Positions 11,656 to 24,188 are shown, counted from the first letter of the stretch. The stretch: 64,000 nt of DNA from Absidia repens (GCA_002105175.1 MCGE01000002.1:1922001-1986000); one strand, 5' to 3'. Made by a program: numbers and translations. Notes: generated by a model from the sequence alone, not told the origin.

Positions 11656-13232
11656 AATATTTTATGTAGCTCTCGCTTGGAGATACAAAAAAGGAAAACC
11701 CTTTTTTTTATAACAATCTACACCATACACTATTCTCTTGCTCGCATTAGGATTGCATATCCTCTTTGATCGGATTGGTTTATATGATATTATATTACAG
11801 TGTGTTCAGTCTACAGGACGATATCTTGCCCACATAACCCATACTTCCATTCCCTTCCGCTCCTAATCGCATCTCATTGAAATATGTGTCATAGTACTAT
11901 CGTTGCACTACATAGTTTAGATATTCTATGATATCATGGTTTACATTTACGTCAAATAAAATATAACGTGTGTTTTTGCGTTTATATCGTCTCTCATATA
12001 TTTAGTTTGTCTTGTCGAACGATCATACTTCAGCACTGTATAGCGCTTATGAGTGTAAATAATAAAAATGCTGACTTGTGTAGGTGTTGAAAAAAAAAGG
12101 TCTAAATATGAGGTAACATCGTGCTCAGCACTCTACCTTCCTCACCGTGCTACTGAGGTTTCTAAAAATAGGGTGAGGGAGGTTTTCTTGAAAAGGCTTA
12201 AAATAATGACCATCATGGACGCATGAAAAATGGCAATGATGGATTCCAAAAAAAAATAAAAGAAAAAAAAATAAAAAAAAAGAAAGAAAGAAAGAAAGAA
12301 AGAAAAGGCAGCAATGAGCGCATGAATGAAACGCACCGCAAGATATCTAGTTTATCTGCATAAATAATCCGTTTTTTTTGTAAACGTCTTGGTGTTGCAA
12401 TTTCTCGACCCCTCAAACAAAATCGACCACCTTTCAAATGTCTATGTTTTTTTTTTATAAAGAACCCACTCCAACCACGCAATGCTTTTTGTCTTTCCAC
12501 TCTCATTATCTTACTACATAATAAAATGTTCTATTGACAAGTAAAATCAGTATCCTTAGCGCCTTTTGTGGGAACCAATTTGTCTTACTTTCTTGCTGAA
12601 CTGCACCATGCCAGAGCGCTAACCACCTCCCCTATATTCCCCGAGATCCATAAAAAAACACTCTGGAAGCTCTTCATCCTAACCCATCCAACACGTCCCC
12701 GAAGTCCCAGTTGACTTCGATTCAAAGATTCGCAGCACTAATTTTTTTTTTTTTTTTTTTTTTGTCAAATCCGATGCAATGGAAAAAAAAAAACTCCATC
12801 ATAATTTAAACCCGGCCCTGTGCAATATTTTTCATCGTAGTCCACGCACAAAACATAAAGCATATTAAAATCAACCATGGACGAACTCTATTTTTTTTAT
12901 TCAATATAATGTAAAAAACAAATACAAAAGAAGATGAGGAGAATTTCATATCAGAATACAAATAAAATAAAATATAAAAAAGCTGTGAAAGGGATATCAA
13001 TATCATATAGCAGTGACAATATAAAAGTGGAAGCGGGGAGGGGAGGAGACAATAAATCATACAAAGAAGTAAAAGATAAAAATATAATAATAAAAATAGT
13101 GACAATAACAAATAAAGGGTAGAAACATACATAAAAATATACCACCAAAAAACCTGAGGTAAAAGAAAAAAAAAAAAAAAGAATAGGCTGTACAGCCTGA
13201 AAACAAAGGTACATGGATTGATCTAATCTTGA
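11656..13232. other. Gene-free low-complexity region
   Basis: About 1.6 kb without a supportable gene. It holds an (AAAG)n run at 12283-12304, a T run at 12741-12763 and many short A/T tracts; the right end is the 3' flank of the WOPR gene. Long hydrophobic frames here are translations of A/T-rich repeats. Confidence 0.6.
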
Positions 13233-14890
13233 TCATATCCATTGCATAGCGCTGTCATCCAAAGAATAAAGTCGAGTCATGGGTTGAGGTAGATGTGCTG
13301 AGCCATTGGATGAGTGGTTGTGGTCAGAATGTTGGTGATGTTGATGATGTAACCCATGAGCAGCATTTGTTCCATAATAATCGGGATGGCTCAAGGTTGA
13401 ATGATGTAAATCGTGATCAGGAGTAGGATGGTACTGTTGTTCATGCTGTTGCTGGTGATGCTGCCCATTGTGTCCTTGTTGTTGATGGGCTTCGTGATGG
13501 TAAGTCGGTGAGTCATTGGATAAAAGCGAATTGATACTTGTATGTTCCTGTCGAGCAAGAGTAGGTAGATTTAGGATACGACCATGGTTTCCGGTTTGCG
13601 GCTTTTGTTGTTGCAGGCGAGAATAATCATAAGGATAAGATGATGATGGATGGTAAGAGACTGATGTGTTGTTTGTGTTATTGTTATTGGGTTCAGTAGG
13701 TGGAGGAGGAGGGGCCATCATAGTTGAAGAAGGATTGGATGACATAGAAACAGGCAAGGGAGTATTGGGAGACGATGTAGGTGAAGGGAGAGTATAGGTA
13801 GTGACATTGTACATTGGATCAAACACGGGCTTTGAGCGATCCGCTTCCACGCTTCCACGATGCTGCATAAGTTGAGGGAGATGGTCTTCCTGCTGCTGCT
13901 GCTGTTGTTGTTGTTGTTGGTGATAATTATTTTCAGTGTAAGGTGTCGAGTGATTAAATTGAGAGATAGAGTTGTGTCGTGTATACATTGGATGATGCAT
14001 ATAATCAGTTGATGGAAGAGATAGGCTTCTTGAAGCTGGAGTTGATTTGGCAAGCTGACCAGCGGCTAATTGATAACAGTATTAAAAAACAAAGATCAGC
14101 TGCAAGTATCTTTCAATTATCGAAAACACAAAAAATGAGAACGTACCTGCTGTATATCCAGAAGAGGTTTGGTAGTAGGGTTGGGCGTATTGATCAGGTT
14201 CCACCACAGGAGGTATACGGAAGTTTTGTCTCACCAATAGTTCAGGGGATATTTCCAAGTTGACCAATTCAGGTACCGCAGAGGGAGTCCGAAGTTTGCG
14301 AGCCACCACATCTTCAGGATGATAATATGAGATCAGGTGAAGAGGAGTACCATCCACAATCAATGACATTGTTTTCTTGATCAGACCATCTTCCTTGAAA
14401 TTGTACGCATCAGAGAGACTTCCTACCAATTGCCTTTCCTTGTGTCTATCAGTAGTACTTTGATCTGCACTGTTGCTTCGAAGTCGAGTATGCCCACTGT
14501 CCACTAGTGCTCGTTTGCGTTTGGGAATTCGTTTGTCCAGTTCACGGTAAATCAAAAAGTTACCAAGAATTCGAGAGGGACTCCAAACCAAACCATCGGT
14601 CCATCGTTTAATACCTAACACAAATATCAATATGATAAGAGAAAAGTCAGATAACTAACATACCCCCCCCTCTCACCACAAAGTTTTTTTTTTCGTTCCG
14701 TTCAGTCCCCAAGCTTACCAGAATCCTTTTCATCAAAGACAAACACCGAACCTGACCGGACCAGTTTTCGTTCTTTTTCTTGTAGGCGCCTTGATATTTT
14801 GGGTAATAGGCACCGGCGGCAAGCCTCCAAAACTAAGAGGGAATCTTGAGTCGTTTCGATATAACCATTAAATGTCTCTACTATGGACAT
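13233..14890 (-). CDS. WOPR-domain (Gti1/Pac2 family) transcription factor
   Basis: Exons 14890-14719, 14614-14147, 14065-13233; 490 residues. The family (Wor1, Ryp1, Sge1, Gti1, Pac2) binds DNA through the bipartite WOPR domain and controls morphological switching, conidiation or virulence programmes in other fungi. WOPRa is at the N-terminus (ETFNGYIETTQDSLLVLEA, LVRSGSVFVFDE), joined by a phase-1 intron to GIKRWTDGLVWSPSRILGNF. WOPRb is at about residues 125-195 (LIKKTMSLIVDGTPLHLISY). The C-terminal 280 residues are Gln/His/Ser/Asn-rich with a polyQ run (CAG/CAA, about 13860-13920), typical of the activation or prion-like tail in this family. The start ATG lies directly at the WOPR domain, as in homologues. 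A 1.1 kb upstream region separates it from divergent HSP10. Confidence 0.93.
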
Positions 14891-16020
14891 TGTTCAACAA
14901 TAAAAAAGGGAGTGGATAAATATATATACTATAGAAGAGTAGTAACTATCCTTAAGGTTTGACAGGAAGAGTAAGATATATAATAAGTAAGATATAAGAA
15001 AAGAATAAAAAAAAAATAAGGAAAACGAAAAAAAAGGAAGAAGCAAAAAAAAAAAAAAAAAAAGTGGGAGCGAGGGGAAGAAGTGAACGTGACTCCAAAG
15101 AAAGGGGGGGGGACAAATATCATTGAATTGACCGCGCGAATGAAATGCGAGGGATTTATGACTTTTCAGTTACCGCTCAAACCTCGCCAAAGAAATTGGG
15201 ATTTTTGTAGAACTTCACCTTAGTTGATGGAGATTGAACTGTCTAAATTGATTAGATTAATACCTCAGTAATAGTTCCATCCTTCCTTCTCATCTTACCT
15301 TTTCTCCTCTCTCTTTCTCTTAAGACATAAACAATGAATTTATGTTTAAATTAGGCTTAATTAGCATAATTACTCGTTCTGAGACAAAAGGGATCACCAA
15401 CCTTTGTATCGCTTCCCTTCCCCGCAAAAATATGATTGGTTCAGTGTTTTGATTTAGGGCGGTAGTTTCACTTGATGGTTACACATCCAACATCTTCCCT
15501 GTTTTGTAAAGTGCTTATCAAAATCGTCAAAGCAATGTTCCCCCATTAACCATGATAACTTTAAACTTGTAATTTACCCATCAAGGATCATGAATTATAT
15601 CGGATTTAAAGTTTCTCTTGTCATTTTTCCTGCAGATGGTTGGAAGAAAATAAAAATAAAATAAAAACCCTTGAAAATTAGAAGGGGAAAGTGGAAGGTC
15701 CAGATTACCTGACGTAAGGGAAAAGTATATTCCCACGCTGAAAAAAATACCCACTGTTCTTTTTTTTTATATCATATTTTACTTCGTAAACAAGATAACT
15801 CGAGTTTGGACCCCGCCTTGATCCGTGTGGTGTGTGGGGTGAGGGAGGAGTTTTCCAGCATTCTTTATCCTTTTCTAGGAGGGGCACAAAAGAAAACGAG
15901 GCGGAGTTGTAGCATTTGCAGTCACTATCGAATTGACTGGAAAAACATTATTTGAACTGCCAAAGTCCTCGTTTTCTTTTTTTTCTTCTCGTTAATTTTT
16001 TTTTATTGAACTCTTCAGCC
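14891..16020. promoter_or_regulatory. Divergent upstream region of the WOPR gene and HSP10
   Basis: 1.13 kb between two divergent starts. A CRE-like TGACGTAA is at 15710-15717. I looked for heat-shock elements (alternating nGAAn units) near HSP10 and saw no clean three-unit array. No gene seen; the hydrophobic minus-strand frame at 14.93-15.12 kb is poly-A/T translation. Confidence 0.45.
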
Positions 16021-16625
16021 ATGGTAGGTTATCACCGGTCACCTATTCACTTGTATGGGCTGTTATTAAAATATATTTTACCTCTGTTTTCGTAGTCTGC
16101 CGCTTCCAAAATCAAGAACATTGTTCCTCTTCTCGACCGTGTGCTGATTCAACGTGTCAAGGCTCAAGAAGTAAAGATACAAGACCCACAATACTTTTTT
16201 TACTTGTAGTGTTTATATGCAACAAAATTCACTGACTTCTCTTTCTTTTTATATCACAGAAAACTGCGTCCGGTATCTTTATTCCCGAAAAGGCTCAAGA
16301 AGCCTTGAACGAAGGTGTTGTTGTTGCTGTCGGTAAGGGTGCTCTTAACAAGGATGGTAACCATATCCCTCTCCAACTCGCCAATGGTGACCGTGTGATT
16401 CTTCCTCCCTTTGGCGGTAGCACTGTCAAGGTTGCTGGTGAAGTAAGTAATTTTACATATATGAGTATATATGCTTGTCTTGTATTTTATGTAACGCTAT
16501 GTTGTAGCGGCTACAGGCGATGATGGGTTGAATATAATCTCACTATTTCTGGCTTATTTTTTATCAATTCATAGGACTATCTTTTATTCCGCGACAGTGA
16601 AATCCTTGCCAAGGTTGAAAACTAG
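16021..16625 (+). CDS. HSP10: Mitochondrial 10 kDa heat shock protein (co-chaperonin, GroES family)
   Basis: Exons 16021-16023, 16096-16170, 16260-16442, 16575-16625; 103 residues. Hsp10 caps the Hsp60 ring and assists protein folding in the mitochondrial matrix. The sequence reads SAASKIKNIVPLLDRVLIQR, the mobile loop KTASGIFIPEKAQE, then GDRVILPPFGGSTVK and DYLLFRDSEILAKVEN, full length for the family. The first coding exon is the ATG alone, interrupted at once by GTAGGT; removing this intron gives Met-Ser-Ala-Ala, the usual fungal N-terminus. Downstream, RFC1 follows in the same direction 303 bp away. Confidence 0.95.
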
Positions 16626-16928
16626 GTCTGGTTAGTCATTTAGTCATTTTTATTTTATATATATTTTAGTTTAGAACACATTTATCGATGTATACTTTTT
16701 TTTTATGGAATGCAAAATAAAAATCAAATGGGGTTGTCTTCAATGTAGTGTTATTGCCAACTTCTATTATATCTGACAGGTACTTCATCTCTGAAACATG
16801 ACGGCATTTAAGAGCGGACATTGAATATGCTGGCGCGCGTGCTTTAATTTCTTTTTAATTTCGCTTTCTTCGCTTTTTATCTCTTCCCACTTTTTTATTT
16901 TCATTTTATTTTATCAGACCCGTCAATC
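16626..16928. other. HSP10-RFC1 intergenic spacer
   Basis: 303 bp carrying the HSP10 3' end (AATAAAA near 16716) and the RFC1 promoter with a pyrimidine/T-rich stretch just before its ATG. Nothing else seen. Confidence 0.5.
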
Positions 16929-19900
16929 ATGGCAGGGATAAAAAGCGCTTTCAAAAAAACCCCCAAGAAAGTTTCCGGCGACGTAAGTCTTTTGTTGTGT
17001 CATGTGAGAACTAGTACTCTCCTGATCTTAACTACGTTTTCTTTTGGTCTTTACAGTCAAGCAAAAGAAAGAAGCTCTCGGTTCAAAGTAAGTAGACAGC
17101 AAAGAAAAAAATAGAGCTTTAAACATGTCACTCATTCCTGATTATATACACTTTTGCTTTTAGATAGCGAAGACGACGATGACTTGTAAGTGTTTATCAA
17201 CTGGACTGGGCATCCTTTTGCGATGAATTTACTAACTTTATGAACTTCATTCAACTTAGTGCGACTCCGCCACCAAATAAAAAGATTAAAGAAGAAATTA
17301 GTCAGTACGTCCCCAGCAAATCGACCATGACAGAAACCATAAATGATAACGAAGACGGGACAAGGACAGAATCCTCTCACCAGCCGACATCACACGCGCC
17401 GAGCTCGAAATCGACCTTAAAATATTGCCCATCAATTGGATCCAAACGGAAGGCACCAACTCCAGCAACTACCAAATCGAAATCACAATCTAAGATTACA
17501 TACGACGCTGATGACTTACAACAGCCAAAAACTGGGAAGGAATTAAATACTAAACCCGGCTCCAAGTCAGGGTAAGTTATTTTATGTTATTTTTAAAAAT
17601 CAAACGTATTGTTGGTGGACAACATGTTGTTTTTGGTACATCTTCTCATGAATCCACTTCTTATGTTAGGTATTATCAATTGCTGCACCGAGCTCCACCT
17701 TCTGCTCTTGGTAGTCGACCGAAACCTATTGGTAAAGAAGGCTGTCTGGCGAATATGACATTTGTACTCTCTGGGGAATTTGACACAATCACCAAGGATG
17801 ACATCAAGGACATAATCAAAACTTATGGAGGGTAATTTGAAACAGAAGAGAGAGTAAAAAAAAGGGGTATTACATGAATTTTGACTCACCAGGGAGATTT
17901 ATTTATTACAATAGTCGTGTAACAACTGCGGTCAGTGGGAAAACAACATACTTACTACGCGGACGGGATGCTGGACAAAGCAAACTTGACAAGGCAAACT
18001 CACTCAAAACTAAAATATTGGATGAAGATGGATTTTACGATATTGTTGAGAAATCAGCTGGCGAGAAAGAACGTGGCAGTACACCAGTGGAATCAACAAA
18101 AGCGTCTACCACGAAATCAAGCGCTTCAAAATCATCATCAAAACTATCAAAACCAAAACCGTCTACATCAAAAGCTACTGCAGGGGACTCAACGTAAGTT
18201 ATCAGATAAAGAGTTTGTGGTCTGCTGCAACACTTATGTTATGATATGACTTACCCCCCTTTTTTATGCATCTATTCATATCATCTTAACATTGACATCA
18301 CTATTAGTCCAAGTAATGATATTCTATGGACTGAGAAATACAAGCCCAAAACTAGTGCTGATATTATCGGAAACAAGTCCATCATTGGAAAACTTTCTTC
18401 ATGGCTAGGTGATTGGTAAAAATAAAAAATAAAAATAGTGTCGATTTGAATTCATGGATATACTCACTTCCTTTATTAAGGCAAGCAAATCGTCAAAAGA
18501 ATTTCCCTGAAGGCGAAGGATCACAAGGTTTTCGTGCGGCGTTACTTAGTGGTCCGCCTGGAATTGGAAAAACAACCGCTGCTCAACTTCTGGCAAAAGA
18601 ACATGGATATACTGCGATGGAACTGAATGCCAGTGATACTCGAAATAAGAAGATACTTGGTGAATTGGTTCAGGAAACAACATTCAACCGATCGATGACT
18701 GAATTCTTCTCCGCTGACTCCACTGGAAGTAGTGTTAAAGTCAATGTAAGATATGCGAAAACAATTTAGCTGGAAAAAAGCAACAACAACAAAAAACCAT
18801 ATTGAATTAAAAAATGAAACCATTTTCATTATCTTTTTACTTTTTATAGAAATTGAAATCAGCAGACGGAAAATTGGTACTTATTATGGATGAAGTCGAT
18901 GGCATGTCAAGTGGTGACCGTGGTGGTAGTGCTGAACTTGCTCGCTTGATTCGATCGACAAACGTAAGAAGAGAGTGAATATTGAGTTTTTTATTACATT
19001 AATATTATACTTACAGCCTTTTATGTCTATTGATTAGATTCCAATCATATGCATTTGCAACGATATTCGGTCCGATAAGGTGAAACCTTTGTTAAAGGTT
19101 TGCTTTGAAGCCAAATTCACTCGGTAAGAGAAAAAGAAAGTGAACGGGAGTTCATAAAAGGCCCGGATTACAATATTTTCTTGTTTATAGGACACCAGCT
19201 CGAACTATACGCCCAAAACTCATGAAGATTGCACAAAGGTAAATGGGAATAAATACATATATACTCATCTGGTATTTACATTCAGCGTGGTATAACTGAC
19301 CTAATTGCTCTATTTACATTTGTTATAGCGAAAATCTCACCATTGAACCAAATGCAATAGATGAATTGGTTGCCGCAACAGGAAATGATATTCGTCAAGT
19401 GATCAACATTCTATCGACTTACCGTCTTTGCAGCAATGACATGAAATTTGGTGACGCAAAATCTATGTAAGCTAAATGATGTTCAAAAAAAAAAAAAAAA
19501 AAAAAATCTAGGCGATTCAATAACTAATGTGCTTTCTCTCTTCTTACAGTGGCTCTCAAAATCAAAAATATAGTCAAATTTCTCTATTTGAAATCCCTGT
19601 CCAACTTCTCGGTAATTCTCGCTGGCAACATCCCAATATGAATCAGCTAGCTGACATCTACTTCCACGACTATACTCTGTCACATTTAATTATCTATGTA
19701 AGTTTTAACCAGTGATGCGCAGAAAAGCAACCGGGTTGACTGACATTATTTTGAATGGATTTAGGAAAATTATACAAAATCCTCTCCTGCCAAGGCATAC
19801 CAATGGAACCAATCTGCTAATCTGAAGGAAATCGACTGTTTGGAAATGGAATTATTTGCTGATGCTGCAAATGCTATTGCAGATGGTGATCTAGTAGACA

Positions 19901-20600
19901 GCCGCATTGGGTAAGCTAACACAAGAGAATAATACATGCAAGATATTTGTTATGCCAGTGCTAAAACCTTCCATTTTCATTTTAGAAAATATCAAGAATA
20001 TTCGTTGATGCCTGTCCATTCCATTTTCTCCTGTGTCCGGCCTGCCTATTATGTGCAAGGCAATTTAGGTGGCAATCGTATGGGATTTCCTCAGTAAGTT
20101 ATATTACCCTGAAATTCTGTTCTAGCTTTAATCAAACATTCTATGACTGATTTTATTTCCTTTCGATATTAAAAAATACTGCAGATGGCTCGGTCAAAAC
20201 TCGAAAACGTTGAAAAACATGCGCTTATTGGCTGATATACAGAACAAACTGCGATCGAAAGCAACTGTGGATCTATCCGAAGTCAGATATCATTATGTAC
20301 CAGCCTTGACATGTAACCTTTTCACTGACATTGCAAATGTAAGTAATGGAAAAATTAAGAATGAAATACGTAGATGAGAAAGATCGGTTGTTGACTTGTG
20401 ATTTTATCCTATTTTTACTTCTTTTGATGAATTTGTTTTAGGGTGACTATGAAAAAGCAATGGATACAATGGATTACTACTACCTGGACCGTGAAAATCT
20501 GGAAACACTCAGTGATATTGCTCTCAGTGAGAAGCCTGCTATGAATACTTTGTCTGCAGGTGCTAAACGAAACTTCAACAAAGCGTATGTGTATTCAATT

Positions 20601-20634
<34 letters not shown>

Positions 20635-20834
20635 AAATAATGCTAACTGTTATGTTTTTGGTTATATGTAAATATATATATAGATACAAAGGGCGAGTAC
20701 ATCCCATATTATTTCAGCTCGACGATACAAGTCCCCTCAAAAGCAAAATTAAGGCGCCTAAGGAAGACCTGGAAGGTGTTATATTTGATGTGGAACCTGA
20801 AGCTGCCGTAGGTAGTGATGATGAAGGAGAATGA
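16929..20834 (+). CDS. RFC1: Replication factor C subunit 1 (clamp loader large subunit)
   Basis: Eighteen exons: 16929-16982, 17057-17087, 17164-17185, 17260-17571, 17670-17831, 17915-18193, 18308-18415, 18481-18745, 18850-18963, 19038-19123, 19191-19238, 19329-19466, 19550-19697, 19765-19910, 19986-20093, 20185-20338, 20442-20584, 20684-20834; 822 residues. Rfc1 with Rfc2-5 loads PCNA onto primer-template DNA. A Lys-rich N-terminus precedes a BRCT domain (about 155-235: GCLANMTFVLSGEFDTIT, IIKTYGGRVTTAVSGKTTYL). The AAA+ module starts at LWTEKYKPK, with Walker A GPPGIGKTT and Walker B LVLIMDEVDGM-like LIMDEVDGM, followed by RTIRPKLMKIA. The Rfc1 C-terminal domain begins near exon 13. Exons 2 and 3 are only 31 and 22 nt. 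The last intron (20585-20683, 99 nt) has no in-frame stop. Confidence 0.96.
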
Positions 20835-21214
20835 TGGAAACGATTGTAGATAGTCTTTAGCTCCCTCTTTCTTTAAAAAAAAAAAATGAAATAAAAATAA
20901 AAAACTGATCCATTGAAAATATTGCTTCTATTTTTGTGTGTGATTTTGATGTTTTTGTTGGGATATTAGGGGTGATTCATATAACTAGAGAGGGAAGACG
21001 GTGTTGCCTGTATGTGGTATGGTGTTATATATACAAGATACGAAATGGGTATGGCTGTGAGAGACTAATGGGAGTTCATAGGAATGGTCATCTCTAATTT
21101 AAAGGTACGATCGCAAAAATGTGACTAATATACTGTCCATGGCGTAATAAAAACTGGAGGAATATTTGTTAGTGAAGTATAACAACAGTCAATATTGATC
21201 AACGAGGCAACGAT

Positions 21215-21263
<49 letters not shown>

Positions 21264-22004
21264 TATTATTCAAAATATGAGAAAGACTAATGAGACATAT
21301 TTCACTAAAACAAGTAAAAAGAGACATATTTTTATTCAGATATAGATATAAACTATGGATAAGCTAACACCGAACTAAGCTGATGAAGGCTTCAAAAAGC
21401 CAACTAATGGTGCCATCAGATCCTAGATCCAAAATGAAAGGGTTTCCCCATGCATCTTGTAATCTCTGATCTGAAACCCCTTCTAAACTAGTCCTGACAC
21501 TAATATAATATCACCATAACCACAAAGAAGTCGAATGATGAAAGAAAGAAAATGAAAAAAAAGTAAGAAAAGAAAGAAAATGAAAAAAAAAGTAAGAAAA
21601 AAAAGAAAATGAGAACATGAAAATAAATTCCATGTGAGCGGGATATGAAAATTCTCCTGCGAAATGGCCTTAGGGGTCCTACCTTTTGAAAAACAATTAC
21701 CAGCAAAAAAAAAAAAAAGAACCTTTGGCTTTCAAGGTTGATGTCGGAATATTTAGGTTATAAACTGTTTGCATCACGCAATATATTGGAAGATAAGATA
21801 GTAATGTTTTTACAAATATATTTATTATAATCAATAGATGGTAGTATAATCAGTAGATAGTACAAATATATGGGGATGGGGAATAAAATAAAAAAAAATA
21901 AAAACGATCATCAAAAGAAGAAAATAGGAGCAAGTATATACTATGAAAAGGGAATAATATAACGGTAAAAGTTTGTAAAAGTAATGAAGGGAGATGGTAG
22001 TAAA
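20835..22004. other. Convergent intergenic region RFC1 / Rua1-like gene
   Basis: Between two 3' ends. AATAAAAATAAAA at about 20888 probably serves RFC1. Most of the region is repeat copy C (listed separately); the rest is AT-rich with no gene. Confidence 0.6.
20950..21650 (-). repeat. Dispersed repeat family, copy C (with 41-nt poly-A)
   Basis: On the minus strand it starts at a decayed box TCCCGCTCACATGG (21643-21630), then a pyrimidine tract, GTGTCAGGACTAGTTTAGA, GGGGTTTCAGATCAGAGATTACA, GGGGAAACCCTTTCATTTTG, TTAGTTGGCTTTTTGAAGCC, AATAAAAATATGTCTC and ATGTCTCATTAGTC. A 41-nt A run on the plus strand (21218-21258) interrupts the 3' half, where copy B has only six. The distal tail is shorter than in copies D and E. 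No coding frame. Confidence 0.85.
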
Positions 22005-24188
22005 CTAATGAGTAGATTGGGGCATTGTATTTGATTGGTTTGATTGTTGACTTGCTTTTGGCTTTGGCTTGTCGTATATATGGCACTATAGGAAATGAGG
22101 TTCAACATAGAATGATCAGTTGCATTTTTTTTTATTAGGTTTGTGGGTGTTTGTGAGTGATGATCAAGGGATAATTTGTTAACTTACCTTGTGAGCATGC
22201 CTATACCATAAAACACTGTTTTTACGCTTGGTATTGCAAATAGGGACAAATTGGAGACACTGGTGACAAAGTCCTTCCAAGAGATCGCTTTCTTTGTTGA
22301 GTCGTTGTTCCAAAGGGGAGCTAAAAGGTTGACCGGATACTGAGGAGATACCATGAAAGAATTGCTTGTGGTACCAGTAGGCACTATTTTTTAGCTGAAG
22401 CCATTTTCCCATAGGTTGACAACTTTCACAATATCCTTGTTTTTGTTGGCCTGTGTATCGTACCCATCGTGGCGTGTAGGCATCGGTGTCATAACGAGGA
22501 TTTTGGCGTCTTGGCATGGCACTAGTATCGCGAGTGGCTGCATCCATGTCCGCTTCACTGAGTACTGGGTAGATAAATTCTTGGTGAGATGATGACGATG
22601 ATGACGATAACGTGGAAGAAGATGAGGGTGAGGATGATGATCGTGCTGAGGTTGAAGACATAGTTGGTGTGCTGGTATGAGGATGGGTGATCATGGTAGT
22701 TGGAGCCAGATTAGAATCCATATTAGGCGCTGAGTCATTCCCAGATCCAACATGAAGAGAATGAAAAACACCAGTAGATAACATTGCTGAGTCAATGTTG
22801 CCAGGTTTTTGACAAGCGTAGTGATCATTGAGTTCGTCATTGCAGGAAATGACATTTTTGATATTGTCGAGGTTGTAATCATCCACGTTTCCATTGTCTT
22901 TCTTGACCATGTTGCCAACTGTATTGCCCATATCTTCGCCTTGCTGCTGCTTCTCCTCCTTGTCAAATATGTCGTCGTCAGGGTGCTTCATAGTATTGGT
23001 AGATGATATTGTAGATAGAGATGAGACGGCCGACATGGGTGATTTGATGGTGGGTGAAGAATGTTGCAGATGATAGGGTGGGTTTAAAGTACTGATGGCT
23101 CTGTCTTCTGTGTAAGGGTTGACGGAGTTTTGATCGAGTGTGATTGTGATATTTCTTGCATTGTCATCCAACTGCTGTTGCTTCTGCTGGTTTTGTTGTT
23201 GGCGGTGTTTAAGATATCGATATTCCTCTTGTTCTTGTTGACTTCTTTTGTATTGTGGCTGGAGAGAAGAATATGTCTGAAAACCATGATATTGCTGTTG
23301 TTCTTCCATTTTTGCTGATTTTTCATTCATGTTATCCATTGATTTTGTTCGTTTTCTAGTGGAGTCATCCAATGTAGATGTGGGACGAAGGTGCTGATAA
23401 CCGTGTCCGAGGCTTTGGTTCCAAGTGAGAAGAGGCATTGCATTGCTGTAGTTGTCGTTACTGTTGTTGTTTGTGTTTACGGATGCACCCATGGTGTTTT
23501 GGCCGATGTCATTATAGTTGCTGCCATTTTTTCGATCCATGATGGTATGATTTTTGGGATGTTTGTTGATCTTGTTGTTCACTGGATAAATATTTGGCAG
23601 AGACGCGCGATGATTGAATGTTGACGATGCTGATACGGAGTGTTGATAATCGGAAGACTGATAAAGATGTGACATAGATCGATGATACTTTAATGCTGCT
23701 TCTACACTGTTTGGTGATTGGGCAGAATAAACAGTTCCTGATAAAATTTGCTGTTGAATTTGATCAAAATGGTTAGGTTGTTGATGATACTGTTGGTTAT
23801 TGATATTCATGTCTAGTGATAATGAAGGTGAGAAATCATTATAAGTGGGCGCACGATGGCACTTTTTTTTCTACCTACCTTGTTGTGAAAGAGCAGTTGG
23901 ATTTGGCCCATTTGAAGGGAAAACGGGCTCTGAGAGTAACCGAGGCGGCACAGTAGCAGAGTTCAATGTTTGTCCAGTGTTTTTTGGTAAAGATTGCTGA
24001 GTCGTTGACCAAAATCGATCAATTGGTGCTGTACTTGCAGTATTCAGGCAATTCGTGAGGTTTGTTAGCTGAAGGTTGTATTGAAATTCTGGATTTAAGT
24101 AGGCGCTAATGATCGAGGTTGAAGTGTCGACATGGGTTGAAGGAGCTGAGATTAGATCTAACACGTCTTGCTCGGTCGGATTGTGCAT
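22005..24188 (-). CDS. Transcription factor with Rua1-type C-terminal zinc domain
   Basis: Exons 24188-23879, 23812-22188, 22085-22005; 671 residues. The first 500 residues are low-complexity (Gln, Ser, Asn, Met). The conserved part is C-terminal (about 555-655): NPRYDTDAYTPRWVRYTG, then a first module YCESC..WLQLKNSAYWYHKQFFHG, ISSVSGQPF, and a second module GLCHQC..LWYRHAHKCHIYDK. This is the Rua1 C-terminal domain; in Ustilago Rua1 activates ustilagic-acid biosynthesis genes. The two C-x2-C..H-x4/5-H-like modules should bind zinc. The Cys and IYDK of the last module are supplied by the short final exon, which is why the long middle exon seems to end early. Targets here are unknown. Confidence 0.85.

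Noticed and set aside
12600..12760. Sequence recalling a tRNA D-arm (GTGGTTAGCGC on the minus strand) beside a T run
   Set aside because: No T arm or acceptor stem fits around it; no U6 or other Pol III RNA motif either.
13718..14053. Alternative-frame Asn/Ser-rich product inside the WOPR gene
   Set aside because: It is the CAA/CAG/TCA tract read in another frame; the correct frame continues WOPR across both introns.
22809..23624. Plus-strand hydrophobic frames opposite the Rua1-like gene
   Set aside because: Antisense of Gln/His/Asn codons reads as Leu/Val/Ile runs; not independent genes.
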